Assembly (NCBI RefSeq): GCF_027579695.1
Contig: NC_083572.1
Coordinates: 19,072,421-19,136,420 of the forward strand
Direction: 5' to 3'
DNA from: Neoarius graeffei
Lineage: Eukaryota; Chordata; Actinopteri; Siluriformes; Ariidae
DNA: 64,000 bases
Positions 32,269-44,264 of the stretch are shown piece by piece (the first letter of the stretch is position 1; every line of letters begins with the position of its first letter). The notes beneath the pieces were generated by a model that did no database searches, was not told where the DNA came from, and saw only the letters and a list, made by a program, of their open reading frames with translations. A program made the position numbers and the translations under genes.

Positions 32269-33562
32269 CAACACATCAGTACTATCACAAAATATTGCCA
32301 CGACTTGATATAATTTCCTGAGCCTCTTCACAGTTGTCACTTGACTGTTCTACTGATATAAGTTTAACTCAATTGCTGAGAAACAAGCCCACTTATGAGG
32401 TCAAAGGAGCAGGAAAGGGACTTAGCAAGCCTGGACAGAGGGTATTGTCCAGACTTTCAGCATTCAGAGAAAGCCATCATCGGGTAATGGGCACACAGCC
32501 AGACATTGTCCATTCATAACAAGCGTCTGAATATGAGAGTTGTTTACAGTCACTGAAATAAATGCAGGGAATTTACAACACTGTTTACCAAATAATGTCA
32601 GTATGGGCCCACCTTCCCTTGGTGGGTACCATCATATGGCCCATAGCAACTTCTTTCTCTTCAGTGGCCTTGCTGTTACTGTCAGAAGATTTATTTATAT
32701 GTGCTGAGGCTCACACAGGGAAGACTTTATGATAATGTGATGTTTTATGAAGTGGTAAAATGCCCCATATTCACTGTATGAACATTGTCAGTTGTGAATC
32801 ATTTTCATGGCAACAGGGTTGCCAGGGTTGTAGTTTTTATGCCAGATTGGGCTATTTTAAAAATTCTCTGCAGCCACCAAGGAATCAAATACATTTCCAC
32901 AGACAAAGGCAATGAATATGTTCACACATCTATAATGTTCAGAACTACCTTTAATGGAAGATATATTGCAAAGATTGGGAGAGGGAAAAGGGGGGGGATA
33001 ATGGAATGGATAATGTCTGTACATCAGAAATGAATGTGCATCACAGTGACCTTGTTTCCCACACTAAGACTGAGAAAAAAAAGAAAAAATGTTTCTTCCT
33101 TTTCTGGATTTTTTTGGGGTACAATCAGGTCTTTTGTGTGTTTTCTGAGATGTAGCTGCCCTGAAATTTTTGCTGGAACCTGACAATCCTGGCTTATGAT
33201 AGCTCTATTGTGTACACCTCACACTCTGTGACACTGAACAAAGATGAATAAAGGTATTTCTAAAACCGCTCAAAACAAGCTGCTAGACTGTAAGCTAGAT
33301 GACTGTATTTTGTTGAATCTCCAATACCTATTATGGGGTTACTCTAAACATTCAGAAGATAGTAGCCGAGTCAAGTGTGATAGCCTCTTAACTTGTGTTT
33401 GAGGCTAGGTCCTTCCCTACTAAAATCTATGGTCACAAGCTAGTACTGAGATGCATGTACAGCAGCCTTAGTAATTGCCTGGTCATAGTTGTGGTGGTTT
33501 AAATTATGCTACTAGTTTGTTTATATTTTGGGAAATAGGACTGTGGGAACTGTCTTGGCCAG
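32269..33562. other. Unassigned sequence
   Basis: About 1.3 kb without a recognisable gene or element terminus. Confidence 0.4.
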
Positions 33563-33563
33563 A

Positions 33564-33608
<45 letters not shown>
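33563..33608. repeat. (AAT)n microsatellite
   Basis: About 15 AAT units. A SINE and an RLE-type LINE fragment abut it. Confidence 0.95.
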
Positions 33609-33609
<1 letters not shown>

Positions 33610-33985
33610 GGCGGCACGGTGGTGTAGTGGTTAGCGCTGTCGCCTCACAGCAAGAAGGTCCGGGTTCGAGCCCCGTGGCCGGCAAGGGCCTTTCTGTGTG
33701 GAGTTTGCATGTTCTCCCCGTGTCCGCGTGGGTTTCCTCCGGGTGCTCCGGTTTCCCCCACAGTCCAAAGACATGCAGGTTAGGTTAACTGGTGACTCTA
33801 AATTGACCGTAGGTGTGAATGTGAGTGTGAATGGTTGTCTGTGTCTATGTGTCAGCCCTGTGATGACCTGGCGACTTGTCCAGGGTGTACCCCGCCTTTC
33901 GCCCATAGTCAGCTGGGATAGGCTCCAGCTTGCCTGCGACCCTGTAGAACAGGATAAAGCGGCTAGAGATAATGAGATGAGATGA
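33608..33985 (+). repeat. Full-length tRNA-derived SINE (best copy)
   Basis: Begins GGGCGGCACGGTGGTGTAGTGG with A box, B box GGGTTCGAGCCCC, the family body, and a GATGAGATGAGAT tail that merges with TAA repeats. It is the best reference copy for the family in this window. Confidence 0.92.
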
Positions 33986-33989
33986 GATA

Positions 33990-34467
33990 ATAATAATGAA
34001 ACAGACTGCAGTGCGAAGACCTGATCTCGTGTTGGAGGATGAAAATGAAAGAAAGATATGGATTGTCGATATGGCCTGTCCCCAAGAGGAAAGCCTGGAG
34101 CAAGCATCAAGGAAGAAACTTGATAAGTACCAACAACTTGCTTTCAAGACCAGGGAGAAAAGACTAGGGCTGGCAGTTGAGATTGTCCCAGTCATTATTG
34201 GATGTCTTGGCAGTGGTGTTGAGAAGGCAAGAGCGGTTAGGAAGTTAATTGATGAGAAAAATGCCTCCAGAGTAGTTATGAGGATGCAAGCGGCTGTTCT
34301 CCTGGAAGGAGAGACCATCATGAGGAAAGTCTTTGGTGTACTGATACAGAGGAGTGACTAAGCTAAGGAGTATAAATTGTAGGAGAAGTCTCAAACTCGA
34401 AGCAACATCCCAACAACTGTTTGGTGGGATCTTGATGTGGCCGGACACATAAGTGCCGGCTAATTTA
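33990..34467 (+). pseudogene. RLE-type LINE 3' fragment (R4/Dong-like), copy A
   Basis: A frame of about 120 codons encodes the restriction-like endonuclease region: RRPDLVLEDENERK then WIVDMACPQEE (PD...D motif), ending with EIVPVIIGCLG and a C-terminal tail. It is bounded by (AAT)n at 33985-33995 and 34468-34501. Only the last part of the LINE is present, as expected of a 5'-truncated insertion. Confidence 0.7.
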
Positions 34468-34468
34468 C

Positions 34469-34501
<33 letters not shown>
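34468..34501. repeat. (AAT)n microsatellite between two LINE fragments
   Basis: About 11 TAA units separate copies A and B. Confidence 0.95.
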
Positions 34502-34502
<1 letters not shown>

Positions 34503-35869
34503 GAGTACTACAAGTGTATACGACTAGTGCTTAAGTCAGAATGGAATTCCATCAATAGAATAGATGCAATAAACACTCTTGCAGTCCCAGTTGTCACTTA
34601 TGGCTTCATCATCAACTGGTAAATAGAAGCTCTTAAGAAACTGGACTGCAAAACAAGAAAACTATTAACAGATGCAAAAATGCATCACCTTAAATCAGAT
34701 GTGGATAGGCTCTACCTCCCAAGAACATCAGGTAGAAGGGGCCTTATCCAAATTGAGACAACATACAAAACAACCACCATCGGTCTAGACACATACTTGA
34801 ACGCTAAAGAAGACAGTCTCCTTGTGATTGCCAAAGACCATGAAAGAACAAAAAAAAAACAACATCAGTACATCATGAAGCTACCAAATTCAGAAGAGAG
34901 CACAACACAACACAACAATAATTGAAATAGTGGCGAACGAGCCAGCCACCATCTATGCTCGAAGAACAAAGTTGAAAGCTAAACATCAAGCTTTAGAACA
35001 ACTAAAGAGTAAAGGGAAAGAAAAACCTTTACATGGACAGTACCCAAAACGAGTCAGTGACAAAGATGTTGATCAAGCCCAAACAAACCAATGGCTAAGA
35101 ACAGCTGACCTAAAATCTGAAACTGAAGGGTTTATTATTACAGCTCAAGACCAGTGCATCAAGACAAATTATTATTGGAACAGGATATTGAAAAATGGTA
35201 CCGACCCAATGTGTAGGATATGCAATAAACAACAAGAGACAATAGACCATCTAGTCTCTGGATGCTCAGAATTAGCCAAAACAGAATACGTACAAAGGCA
35301 CAATAAAGCCATAGCATACCTCCATTGGGCTATCTGTAAGCATTATAACATCAGAGTCAAAGACAAATATTATGAACATGAGCCATTAACTGTAATGGAA
35401 AACAATGACGCTCCTATACTCTGGGACATGTCAATCCAAACTGATAAAGAAATTAAGGCCAACAGACCAGATATAGTAGTGAAGGACAAGAAGGAAAGAG
35501 TTTGTCTGCTCATTGATATGTCTGTCCCCACCGAAAGAAACACTTCTTTAAAACCTACAGAAAAACTCTCCAAATACAAAGATCTAGAAATAGAAATTGA
35601 GAGAATGTGGGGTATGAAGATCACAACCATACCAGTGGTAATAGGTGCTCTTGGTGATCAAGAAAGGGATTGAAAAATACGCTAATAAAATCCCTGGTAA
35701 CATCAAGATACAAGAAATTCAGAAGCTCGTCCTTCTTGGCACTGTTCGCATATTAAGGAGGACCTTATCTACTTATCTATCAAGTAGATCCATCACACCC
35801 TCATGGTAGTCCAAAGTCCAAGGGATGGCCTCAGCTCCGTGAGTGAACAGAACAGGATATTAAGAAATG
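34502..35869 (+). pseudogene. RLE-type LINE fragment (R4/Dong-like), copy B
   Basis: Starts within the end of a reverse transcriptase (AVPVVTYGFIINW, then a stop, then LYLPRTSGRRGLIQIE). A 247-codon frame at 34930-35673 follows, with a CCHC finger (CRICNKQQETIDHLVSGC) and the endonuclease motif NRPDIVVKDKKERVCLLIDM. R2/R4-group LINEs carry exactly this finger plus PD-(D/E)XK arrangement. Stops at several points make it non-functional. It ends at the next (TAA)n tract. Confidence 0.75.

Positions 35870-35911
<42 letters not shown>
35870..35911. repeat. (AAT)n microsatellite
   Basis: About 14 units; forms the 3' boundary of copy B. Confidence 0.95.
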
Positions 35912-36300
35912 TGTCTTCTTATACTTCCCTTCACTGGAACTAAGAGGACCAAACATATATCAACATGACAATGCCCCTGTGCATAAAGCTAAGTCCATGA
36001 AGATATGGTTTGCCAAGGTTAACATGGAAGAAATCAAGTGGCCTGCGCAAATCCCTGACCTCAACCCCACTGAAAACTTTTGAGATGAACTGGAACATCA
36101 GTGTGCCCCAGGCCTCTTCGACCAACCCGACCTCACTAATGCTCTTATGGCTGAATGAACAAAAATCCTCACAATCATGCTCCAAAATCTAGTGGAAGGC
36201 CTTCCCAGAAGAGTGGAGGTTATTATAACAGCAACAGGGACTAAATCTGGAATTGGATGCAAAAAAAGCACAAACTTTTGGCCATAAAGTATATACAAAG
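35912..36300 (+). repeat. Tc1/mariner-derived fragment
   Basis: Translation with stops gives [27 protein letters not shown]-like sequence from the end of a Tc1-type transposase. It ends near TTTGGCCATAAAGTATA, close to the terminus seen at 42612. The 5' part is missing. Confidence 0.6.
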
Positions 36301-36819
36301 TGCATACCAATATTACTGTTTAATTCTCTCTTTCATAGCTGACCTCAAAATGTACCCCTTCTGTGAAATTACGTTCTTTTACACTAATTCAATTAGGTAA
36401 TTTTTTTTTTATTTGGTAATACGCAGGCTGTAAGGATACAAACCTTATTATCTTTCTGTTATGTTTGCAGATAGAATCTCATAAAGTTTATGAGACTCTC
36501 TGAAATCTAATGAAATTCTTATTTTTAGTTGCTGCTAAAGTGTAGGAAAAGCAAAGTGCCTGTAATTTTCTTGGAAAAGAGTTGAAGTTATCGTGCATAC
36601 CTCATGGCAGTGAGAACAGCTGGCAGCCAAACATTCAGCATTGCCTTTTATTAAGCAAGGTTTTCATTCTTATAAGTTGGGAAATTATGTGTGCCTCAGG
36701 ATTTATGCCTGCACCTGATTATCAGAACAAGGCCTCTATATCTATACTGATTATTATTTTTTTCCTCTTAAATCATTTAATTTATGTTTCCTGTTTCTGA
36801 GACCAAAGTAGACCGTTTT
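36301..36819. other. Unassigned sequence
   Basis: No feature recognised. Confidence 0.4.
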
Positions 36820-37169
36820 CATCCATTTATCCACTATCTGTAGCCACTTATCCTGTACAGGGTTGCAGACAAGCTAGAGCCTATCCCAGCTGACTATGGG
36901 CAGGAGGCAGGGTACACCCAGGTCATCGCAGGGCTAATGCATAGAAACAAACAACCATTCACACTCACACCTACGGTCAATTTAGAGCCACCAATTAACC
37001 TAACCTGCATGTCTCTGGACTGTGGGGGAAAACAGAGCACCCAGAGGAAACCCACTCAGACACAGGGAGAACATGCCATATAGAAAGGCCCTTGTCAGCT
37101 GCTGGGCTTGAACCCAGGACCTTCTTGCTGTGAGGCGACAGTGCTAACCACTACACCACTGTACCACCC
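36820..37169 (-). repeat. SINE, minus strand
   Basis: Runs from a tail-side CATCCATTTATCC to a head-side CTAACCACTACACCACTGTACC. Same family as 33608. Confidence 0.82.
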
Positions 37170-38414
37170 ATAGACCATTTGAAATTTATAAAATACCAGA
37201 GAAAGACACTGGTGGACTGTGCAAATTGAATGTCATATGGCTCTTATGGTGCACAACAGATTAATTTTGAATATTATACAACTGATGTACATCCGTTTCA
37301 TAAAAGTCCTGTAAATGCTTTTTTACAGATTTTAATTTTATATCTATATTAAAGTTTTAAACATATTGTTCTTTGAAATTTCTTTTTAGGGTTTAAAAAA
37401 CAGATTTTCTGATTTGTTGGGGTTTTTTTTCCCCCAACCCTCTATATAGAACCTGCAGTAGAGGGTTTCACTTGCAGGGTGTGCTGCTTTGGTAAACTAA
37501 GAACCCTTTATTTCGAAAAGCAAAAGTTTGATCAAAACACAAGCTGTAGGCAGGTTAAAATCCTTTCAGTGACCACTCATCACTCTCATTTTTTTTCTGC
37601 CCTTGATGGATAAATCGTGCTCTTTCTCTGACACTCAGTCCTCTGAGTGGGAGGTAAGCAAAGATAAATCAGGGAGGCTCCATTCCCTCCTTTGCCCTCA
37701 TATTTCAGGAGGGGTTTGGAGATTTGGCATCAGGATTTGACATTCATTCTCTTAGGTGTGCAGAGAATGTACAGTAAACGTTCTCACATTTTAACTCTAC
37801 TTGATAGCACAAGACATTGACTTAGCTGGAGGCCTGGAAGGACTTGCCAAGGTCAACAAACAGCAAAGGGGAAGTTTGATGAAAAACATACCAGAACTGA
37901 CATCATAATGCAAAACCAAACAGAAGATTTCAATAAAATTGAAAAGAAAACAGACAGGGCTATTCTGTAAGTCTCTCTCCCTCTCAGTGGCACATCTGCA
38001 CGGCTGTTTTTCTTTTCCACGTCATTAAACGCACACCAAACTTTAGTTTGAGGCTCACTTTGTGCAAAACGCCTCCAAAGAAACCGGGTACGAAGGCGGA
38101 ACTCGCGCGTGCTCCTCTCGCGTGCGCACCGTGAACGCGTCAACTGCGCTCGAGCTTATTTAGAAAACTCTCCGTAGGGCGTAGGGTGCTATCCATGCAC
38201 ACTTCTGATGTACAGTATGATATGGACTCATCGTACACCTTAAATCCTGCATCTCTTGGCTTCAACAAATCCCCATAACCAGCTGTGCCTCAGAAGCTGA
38301 AGAACCTGCGCGCTGGATGAAACGATGCGAGCTTTAAGGTTCTCTGCTCTTCACGATGATCTGTGTAAAATAGCTGCAGGTGGATTTCATGTCTTTTAAA
38401 CGATTGTGTGCTGG
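37170..38414 (+). promoter_or_regulatory. wnt6 upstream region and 5' leader
   Basis: No transposon is recognised in the 1.2 kb before the wnt6 start, which contrasts with its surroundings. Sequence near 38030-38160 is CpG-rich (CGCGCGTGC, CGCGTCAACTGCGC) and may hold the promoter. No TATA box is placed with confidence. An in-frame TAA at 38397-38399 precedes the start codon. Confidence 0.4.
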
Positions 38415-38476
38415 ATGATGCTCCCAACGCAAGCGCACCTTCTTCTTGTGTTCACTCTCACCGGTCACCTGTGGCG
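38415..38476 (+). CDS. wnt6 exon 1
   Basis: Signal peptide exon. The donor is GCG|GTAAGT. The Arg codon is split with exon 2. The second ATG (38418) corresponds to the human start MLP. Confidence 0.85.
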
Positions 38477-41400
38477 GTAAGTTGCAATACTTCGTGCATA
38501 TGGTGCATTAAGGATAAACTAAATCTACCTATGCATTTGGTTACTTACTGCATGCTGCTTAATAGAAAGCATAGCATTGCCTACTACAGCACATTAAACT
38601 AAGGGTATTCGGTAGTGTGCATACCTCTGTTAAGCCACATATTATCAACATCAAAATCTAATCACTTGAGCCTAGGACAATACTAAAGCTGTACACCAAA
38701 TGTCATGAGGGCCTTTCTGTGTGGAGTTTACATGTTCTCCCCGTGTCTGAGTGGGTTTCTTCCGGATGCTCCAGTTTCCCCCCCACAGTCCAAAGACATG
38801 CAGGTTAGGTTAATTGGTGGCTCTAAATTGACCGTAGGTGTGAGTGTGAATGGTTGTTTGTCTCTATGTGTCAGCCCTGCGATGACCTGGCGATTTGTCC
38901 AGGGTGTACCACACCTTTCACCCATACTCAGCTGGGCTAGGCTCCAGCTTGCCTGCAACCCTGTAGAACAGGATATATCTGTATTCGCATCAAAATCTAA
39001 TCACTTGTTCCTTGGCCCATGGCCCACCTTTCTTCATATTTTCATCAAAATCATTTCACTACATTTTGAGTTATGTTAGCAAATGACAAACAAATGAAGG
39101 CAAAAACATAACCTCCTCCAATAAAGCTGGCAGAGGTAAAGAACAATTTCAGGTAGTCTTGTCATTACTGAAACATATGAGCTCAGTCATGATCTATGAG
39201 AGAGTAATCATATCTGAGGGTATTGTAGATGAGCAGGGAGACCTCATGGTTTCAAATTTGCCTCAGTGACATTTACAAGATGTCTGTGAAGATTCTCAAT
39301 CATCCAGGTCATAGTAAACTGTGGGTGGTAGAAATGGGCAACTGGACTTGCTTGAAGATTCTTGAAAACGTTTCACCTCTCGTCCAAAAGGCTTCCTCAG
39401 TTCTGTCTGTCATACTCCCTATTAGTCAGACAGAACTGAGAAAGCCTTTTGGACGAGAGGTGAAAAGTTTTCAAGAATCTTCAAGCAAGTCCAGTTGCCC
39501 ATTTCTACCACCCACAGTTCATTTACAAGATGCACTTCCTGGACTTCCTCTGATAATAGATGTGAAAATGGTTCATGCCATTTCATATCAAAACACAAAA
39601 CAATTACTTTTATAGACAAACAGAAAAAGAAGTTTACTTGTATCCTTTCATAGAAAGCGTTTTTGGTCTGTGTATTATGTTCAGAAAGTGTGTGTGTGTG
39701 TGTGTGTGTGCTCTGAGAAAAGTTCTTAACATTATTCCACTTCACTAACTGCAGTATTATGGGCAGTCCTCTTGTGATGGACCCAAACAGCATTTGCAGG
39801 AGGAGTAAGCCTGCAGGAGGTGCATATAGTGAACTGTGCCAAACCCAACCTGAAATAATCCAAGAAGTTGCCAAAGGTGCACGGTTAGGAATACGTGAAT
39901 GCCAACACCAGTTTCACCATCAACGCTGGAACTGTACAGGTCATGGCAAGAGTCTTGGCAAGATCCTGCAACAAGGTGAATCTCACTGACAATAATGTGT
40001 TCATGTCTCCATAAAGTCAATGCAAGTGTTCCATGAAATGATAGTTTTCCAAAAAAAAAAATGCTTTTATGTATCCAAGGGTAAAGCATGTATTAAAAAC
40101 ATGACTGCAATCACAGGGTATATTTATAAGTTTGGCTATTGTTAATTTAACTCCTTTGAAATATTAATGACTTTAATTACAATCTTAATTACAAAGTTAT
40201 CTCAAATTGCCAACTGTAAAAAAAAAAATACCATTCCAGTGTGACACTGCTCCTTAGTTATTTCAGAAAACACCCTGAGATTTTAAAAGAAGTGTCTGTT
40301 CGTTAGTGAAAAAAAAATTATCCTGGAAAATAGAACCTTCTTAAATTCCCAGAAAGAGAGTTTGGTGGGAGCATTTTCCCAAGGAATGTGTAATATGTAG
40401 AGTGATGCTTAGCTACCAGGGTGTCAACTCACTCCTTAGTCAGAGATTAGTCACAGTTTAGCGAGGCTTGTCTGTATTTCAGACACATGCACACATAGAG
40501 ACAAGCGCTCTGTGAGAGTCTCTCTGTCTCTGTGCTCTAATATTGTTTTTAATCACACCCTTGCTGACTTCCCCTAATCTTTTCCCTGTGGAGAAATCCC
40601 ATTACTTCTGCATCTTTTTTGAACTACTTCTCATGCTTGGAGGAATGCGCTATCTACCCTCTTCCACATACATCAGCTCACCGATGCCAATGATTGGCTA
40701 GTGTGTATGTGATTGATAAGAGAGACAGTATGCTGTCCCTCCTATACAGATACCATGTCCACATTTGCTCCCTTGGCACCTGAGTACAGATGGCCATGAC
40801 TGTTGATCTCTCAATGATAGGCCAGTACAATATAATAAAGAGTAGGTATTCGTCAATCCCGGGGGTTATGGAGTTGTGCCCTGGGCACCTATCCAGGAAG
40901 AGCGTCTGTTGTGACTGTGGAGTCTGATGCAGGAGTGACAGTCCCTGTCACAGTGGGCGCAGGTGAAGGCTCAGGCAGGTTTCTCTGCTGGTGGCAGGGA
41001 CTTCCTCTTGAGTCGTTTCTTCTCAGCTTGCCGCATCAGCTCAGTTTCAAACTTGGCTGTTTTGTTTTTGCTTATTTTTACCTGGTGCATGATTGACAAT
41101 CCGCTTGTCAGGTTTGCCTTATGCGCCATGCACCCAGTGAAGCAGGCAGACCATGACGGAACATCACCTTATTGGCTGGGGGCTGGCCAGCTTGAGGTGG
41201 GCAGTAGATGTCCAGTGAAATCCTAGGATTTCTCCCACTGTTGGAAGCGACCCCTAGTGCCTCACCCTACGCCAATCGAGTAATAGGCTTAGAACTGGTA
41301 ACTGCCACTTCCTGTGTTGTTTCAACACTGTCAAGCAATGCTGGAGTGTCCTCTCCAGGGCACAAGCCTGGGCATATTGTATGGAGAACCAACTGTTGCC

Positions 41401-42990
41401 CATGCAGTAGGTCCCCCCTCTCTACACCACCAATGTGATTCAAGGAAAAGGCAGTCGCCGATACAGCTTGCGATACAGCGGTGTCATCGCAGGAGTTGCC
41501 AGAGTGTAGCTGAAAACAGCTGCAAACCGCCTTAGGGGCTCCAGCTCCGGATTTTTCCTCAGGGTTGACTTCCAAAGCCTTTCCCGTGAATGGGTATGCC
41601 ACAAGGCAGCCGAGGTTTGAGATCAGAGTTTTACTATATAAAATATAATGAAAATATAAAAATACAGAAAAGGCATATAAAAACACCTAGAATTTAAAGA
41701 AGGTACCAAAATATTTTCCTGAAAAGAAATATATTAATTGGAAATAGACAAATTCCTACATGCCCTCCACTCCCTTATACACTCCTTGTGCTGCAAGAGG
41801 CTACTTGTGTGATGAAGGTGCTACAGACTTCCCAGGCATGAATCAACAAGAGCATGTTAGTGCATTATTGAAATGCAAGACATGAGTGCTAATCCTATGG
41901 TAGTTTAATAGAGCAGGGGTTCTCAACCTCAGTCCAGGAAACTCGCAGCCAAGTGCTTCCTGATTTTAATCAGGTGTATTGGGAGCAGAAAAAGCTCAAA
42001 CCCTGGGTACTAAGTTTTTGCTAGACGGTTGTGAGCAAGTTTGTCTGCAACATATAGTTTTTATATAGGCCATGAGAGGGCAGGGGTTCCACCATCACTC
42101 TGGCCAGGAGTGCTTCAACCAAAATCAAAATCATAAATCTCTACATGAATAACGATGATCTTCTCCCACCCCTTCCATTTAAATTCAAGTATAATACTGT
42201 CTCAGTGTGAGTTCCAGATAATGACTGTAACTTGAGCGAGCTTTCTGTTTGAGAAATGAGAGGAATTTTCTCTTCATTACACACCTGTATGAGCAGGGCT
42301 TTCAGGAATGTGACATGCAAAAGGTCAGCAATTTGCTCAGTTCTGATAGATGGAATGTGGCCTATGTGAATTTGATACCAATAATTAGCACTTCTCAGAG
42401 ATCTCCTTGATTCTTCTAGAAGAAAACACACCCTTTTGGCAAATGAAGGTACATCCAGACAAGTCTAGACAAGACAGATGTGCAAGGAATACATACGCAT
42501 TTAGGTCAATAAGGTAATGCTTTGTATATTCAGGATGTATCTTCAAGAATAAAATGGAGAATATAGGAAATAAATAAGTGTTTTGTAATTGTTAACTAAA
42601 CAGAGGAGGCATATACAGTCTATGGCCAAAAGTATGTGGACACCAACCCATTACACGCATGTCAGCCTTCCCCAAACTGTTACCACAAAATTTTCTAGAA
42701 TATCTTTATATGCCATATTCCCTTCACTAAACTATAGGGGGCTTGTCCAAATGTGTTCTAGCATGACAATGCCCCTGTGCACAAAGCACGGTCCATGAAG
42801 ACATGGTTTGCCAAAGTTGGAATGAAAGAACTTAAGTGACCTAAACAAAGCCCTGACCTCCCATTACAAGAAGGCTACAGTAACTCAAATAACCACTTTT
42901 TACAACCATGGTGAGCAGAAAAGCATCTCTGAAAATGCAACACATCAAGCCTTCAGACAGATGGGCTACAACAGCAGAAGAAGGCTACAG

Positions 42991-43058
<68 letters not shown>

Positions 43059-44228
43059 AGCGAGCAAGAGAGAAATGTATTTGTTGCATAAGTATTCACC
43101 CCCAGGTCAATACATACCGGCTCTTAGATTATGTCATCATAGATTATGCATACAAGTATATTTGTGTATGTTATGTTAAGTGCTTTATTTCTTCTCAGAT
43201 ATTCGGGAGACAGCCTTCGTAAATGGCATCACGGCTGCAGGAGTGCTGTATGCAGTAACACGGGCCTGCAGCCAGGGGGAGCTGATACATTGTGGTTGTG
43301 TGGCTATTAAAAGCTCTTCTGGTAGCTCCAATGAGCAGGCTATGGAGAATCCAAACCCTGTGCTCCAGGACCAGCACTGGCAGTGGGGAGGTTGTGGGGA
43401 TGATGTGGACTATGGCTATAAGATTTCCCGGCAGTTCATGGACACCAGGAAGCAGAAGGGCAAAAGTGATATCAAGAGCCTGATTGATCTACACAACAAT
43501 GAGGCAGGCAGACTGGTATGGAAACAGCATGTTTTACTGGTAGGGGGGCATTAGGAGCATTAGGAAGAGATAAGTTAAAATGGGTTGAACAAGGTCTAGC
43601 ACATATTACCTCAAGTGATTGAGTAATAAAAGTCATGAATGCAACCATACATTTTCAGTAGCCTCTTTATCATGGTGGATACAGAGCCTGTCGCAAGAAC
43701 TCTTAGTGTTAGGCAGGAATACACACTGGATCAGACACTCGTCCATTGCAGGGCACCATGCACACACATTCATACCTTAGAATCATCATTCAAACTTGTG
43801 GCATGTTTTTTGGGAGATGGGAGAAAACCCAAGAACCCAGGAGAAAACCAAGTGGACAAATAGAGAACATACAAAAAGTCCACATAGACAGTAACCCCAG
43901 CTTAGATAAACTGAACCAGGGACCATGGAGCTGTGACATGGCAAAGCTACCCACTCCACCACCATGCTCCCCAAATCATAAATTAAAAGATTATTGGTCA
44001 ATTGCTTTTATCAATCAGTCATTTAGATCATGTGTTTTTGAAGTTATGACAGACAGTGCTAAATACTACACCATAGTAAACTATTAAAAATGGTGTTATG
44101 ATGGAACAACACAGACTCTGAAGCCACTGTTTTCAGGATAACTCCTGTGTTTTGGGTCTAGTACAAATTCCTTGAACTCGGCAGCGCTCTGCAGGAAACT
44201 GAAACACTGTTGAACCATCAACATTGTT

Positions 44229-44264
<36 letters not shown>

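Larger units (their letters stand above)
39976..43198 (+). other. wnt6 intron 2
   Basis: 3.2 kb. The stretch 40840-41560 is GC-richer than its surroundings and reads as a repeat or retrosequence that I cannot classify. It has a minus-strand frame of 139 codons (41267-41686) with no family resemblance. A Tc1-derived fragment and a (GATA)n tract lie near its 3' end. Confidence 0.5.

Noticed and set aside
33608-33700. tRNA gene prediction at SINE heads
   Set aside because: A and B boxes are present, but no full cloverleaf with an acceptor stem; the sequence continues into the SINE body at all copies.
38408-38602. A 64-codon frame overlapping wnt6 exon 1
   Set aside because: It is in another frame and starts at GTG. 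The ATG-ATG frame at 38415 gives a signal peptide and a donor whose phase matches exon 2.
41267-41686. A 139-codon minus-strand frame in wnt6 intron 2
   Set aside because: No recognisable domain, start context or splice structure; probably an unclassified repeat.
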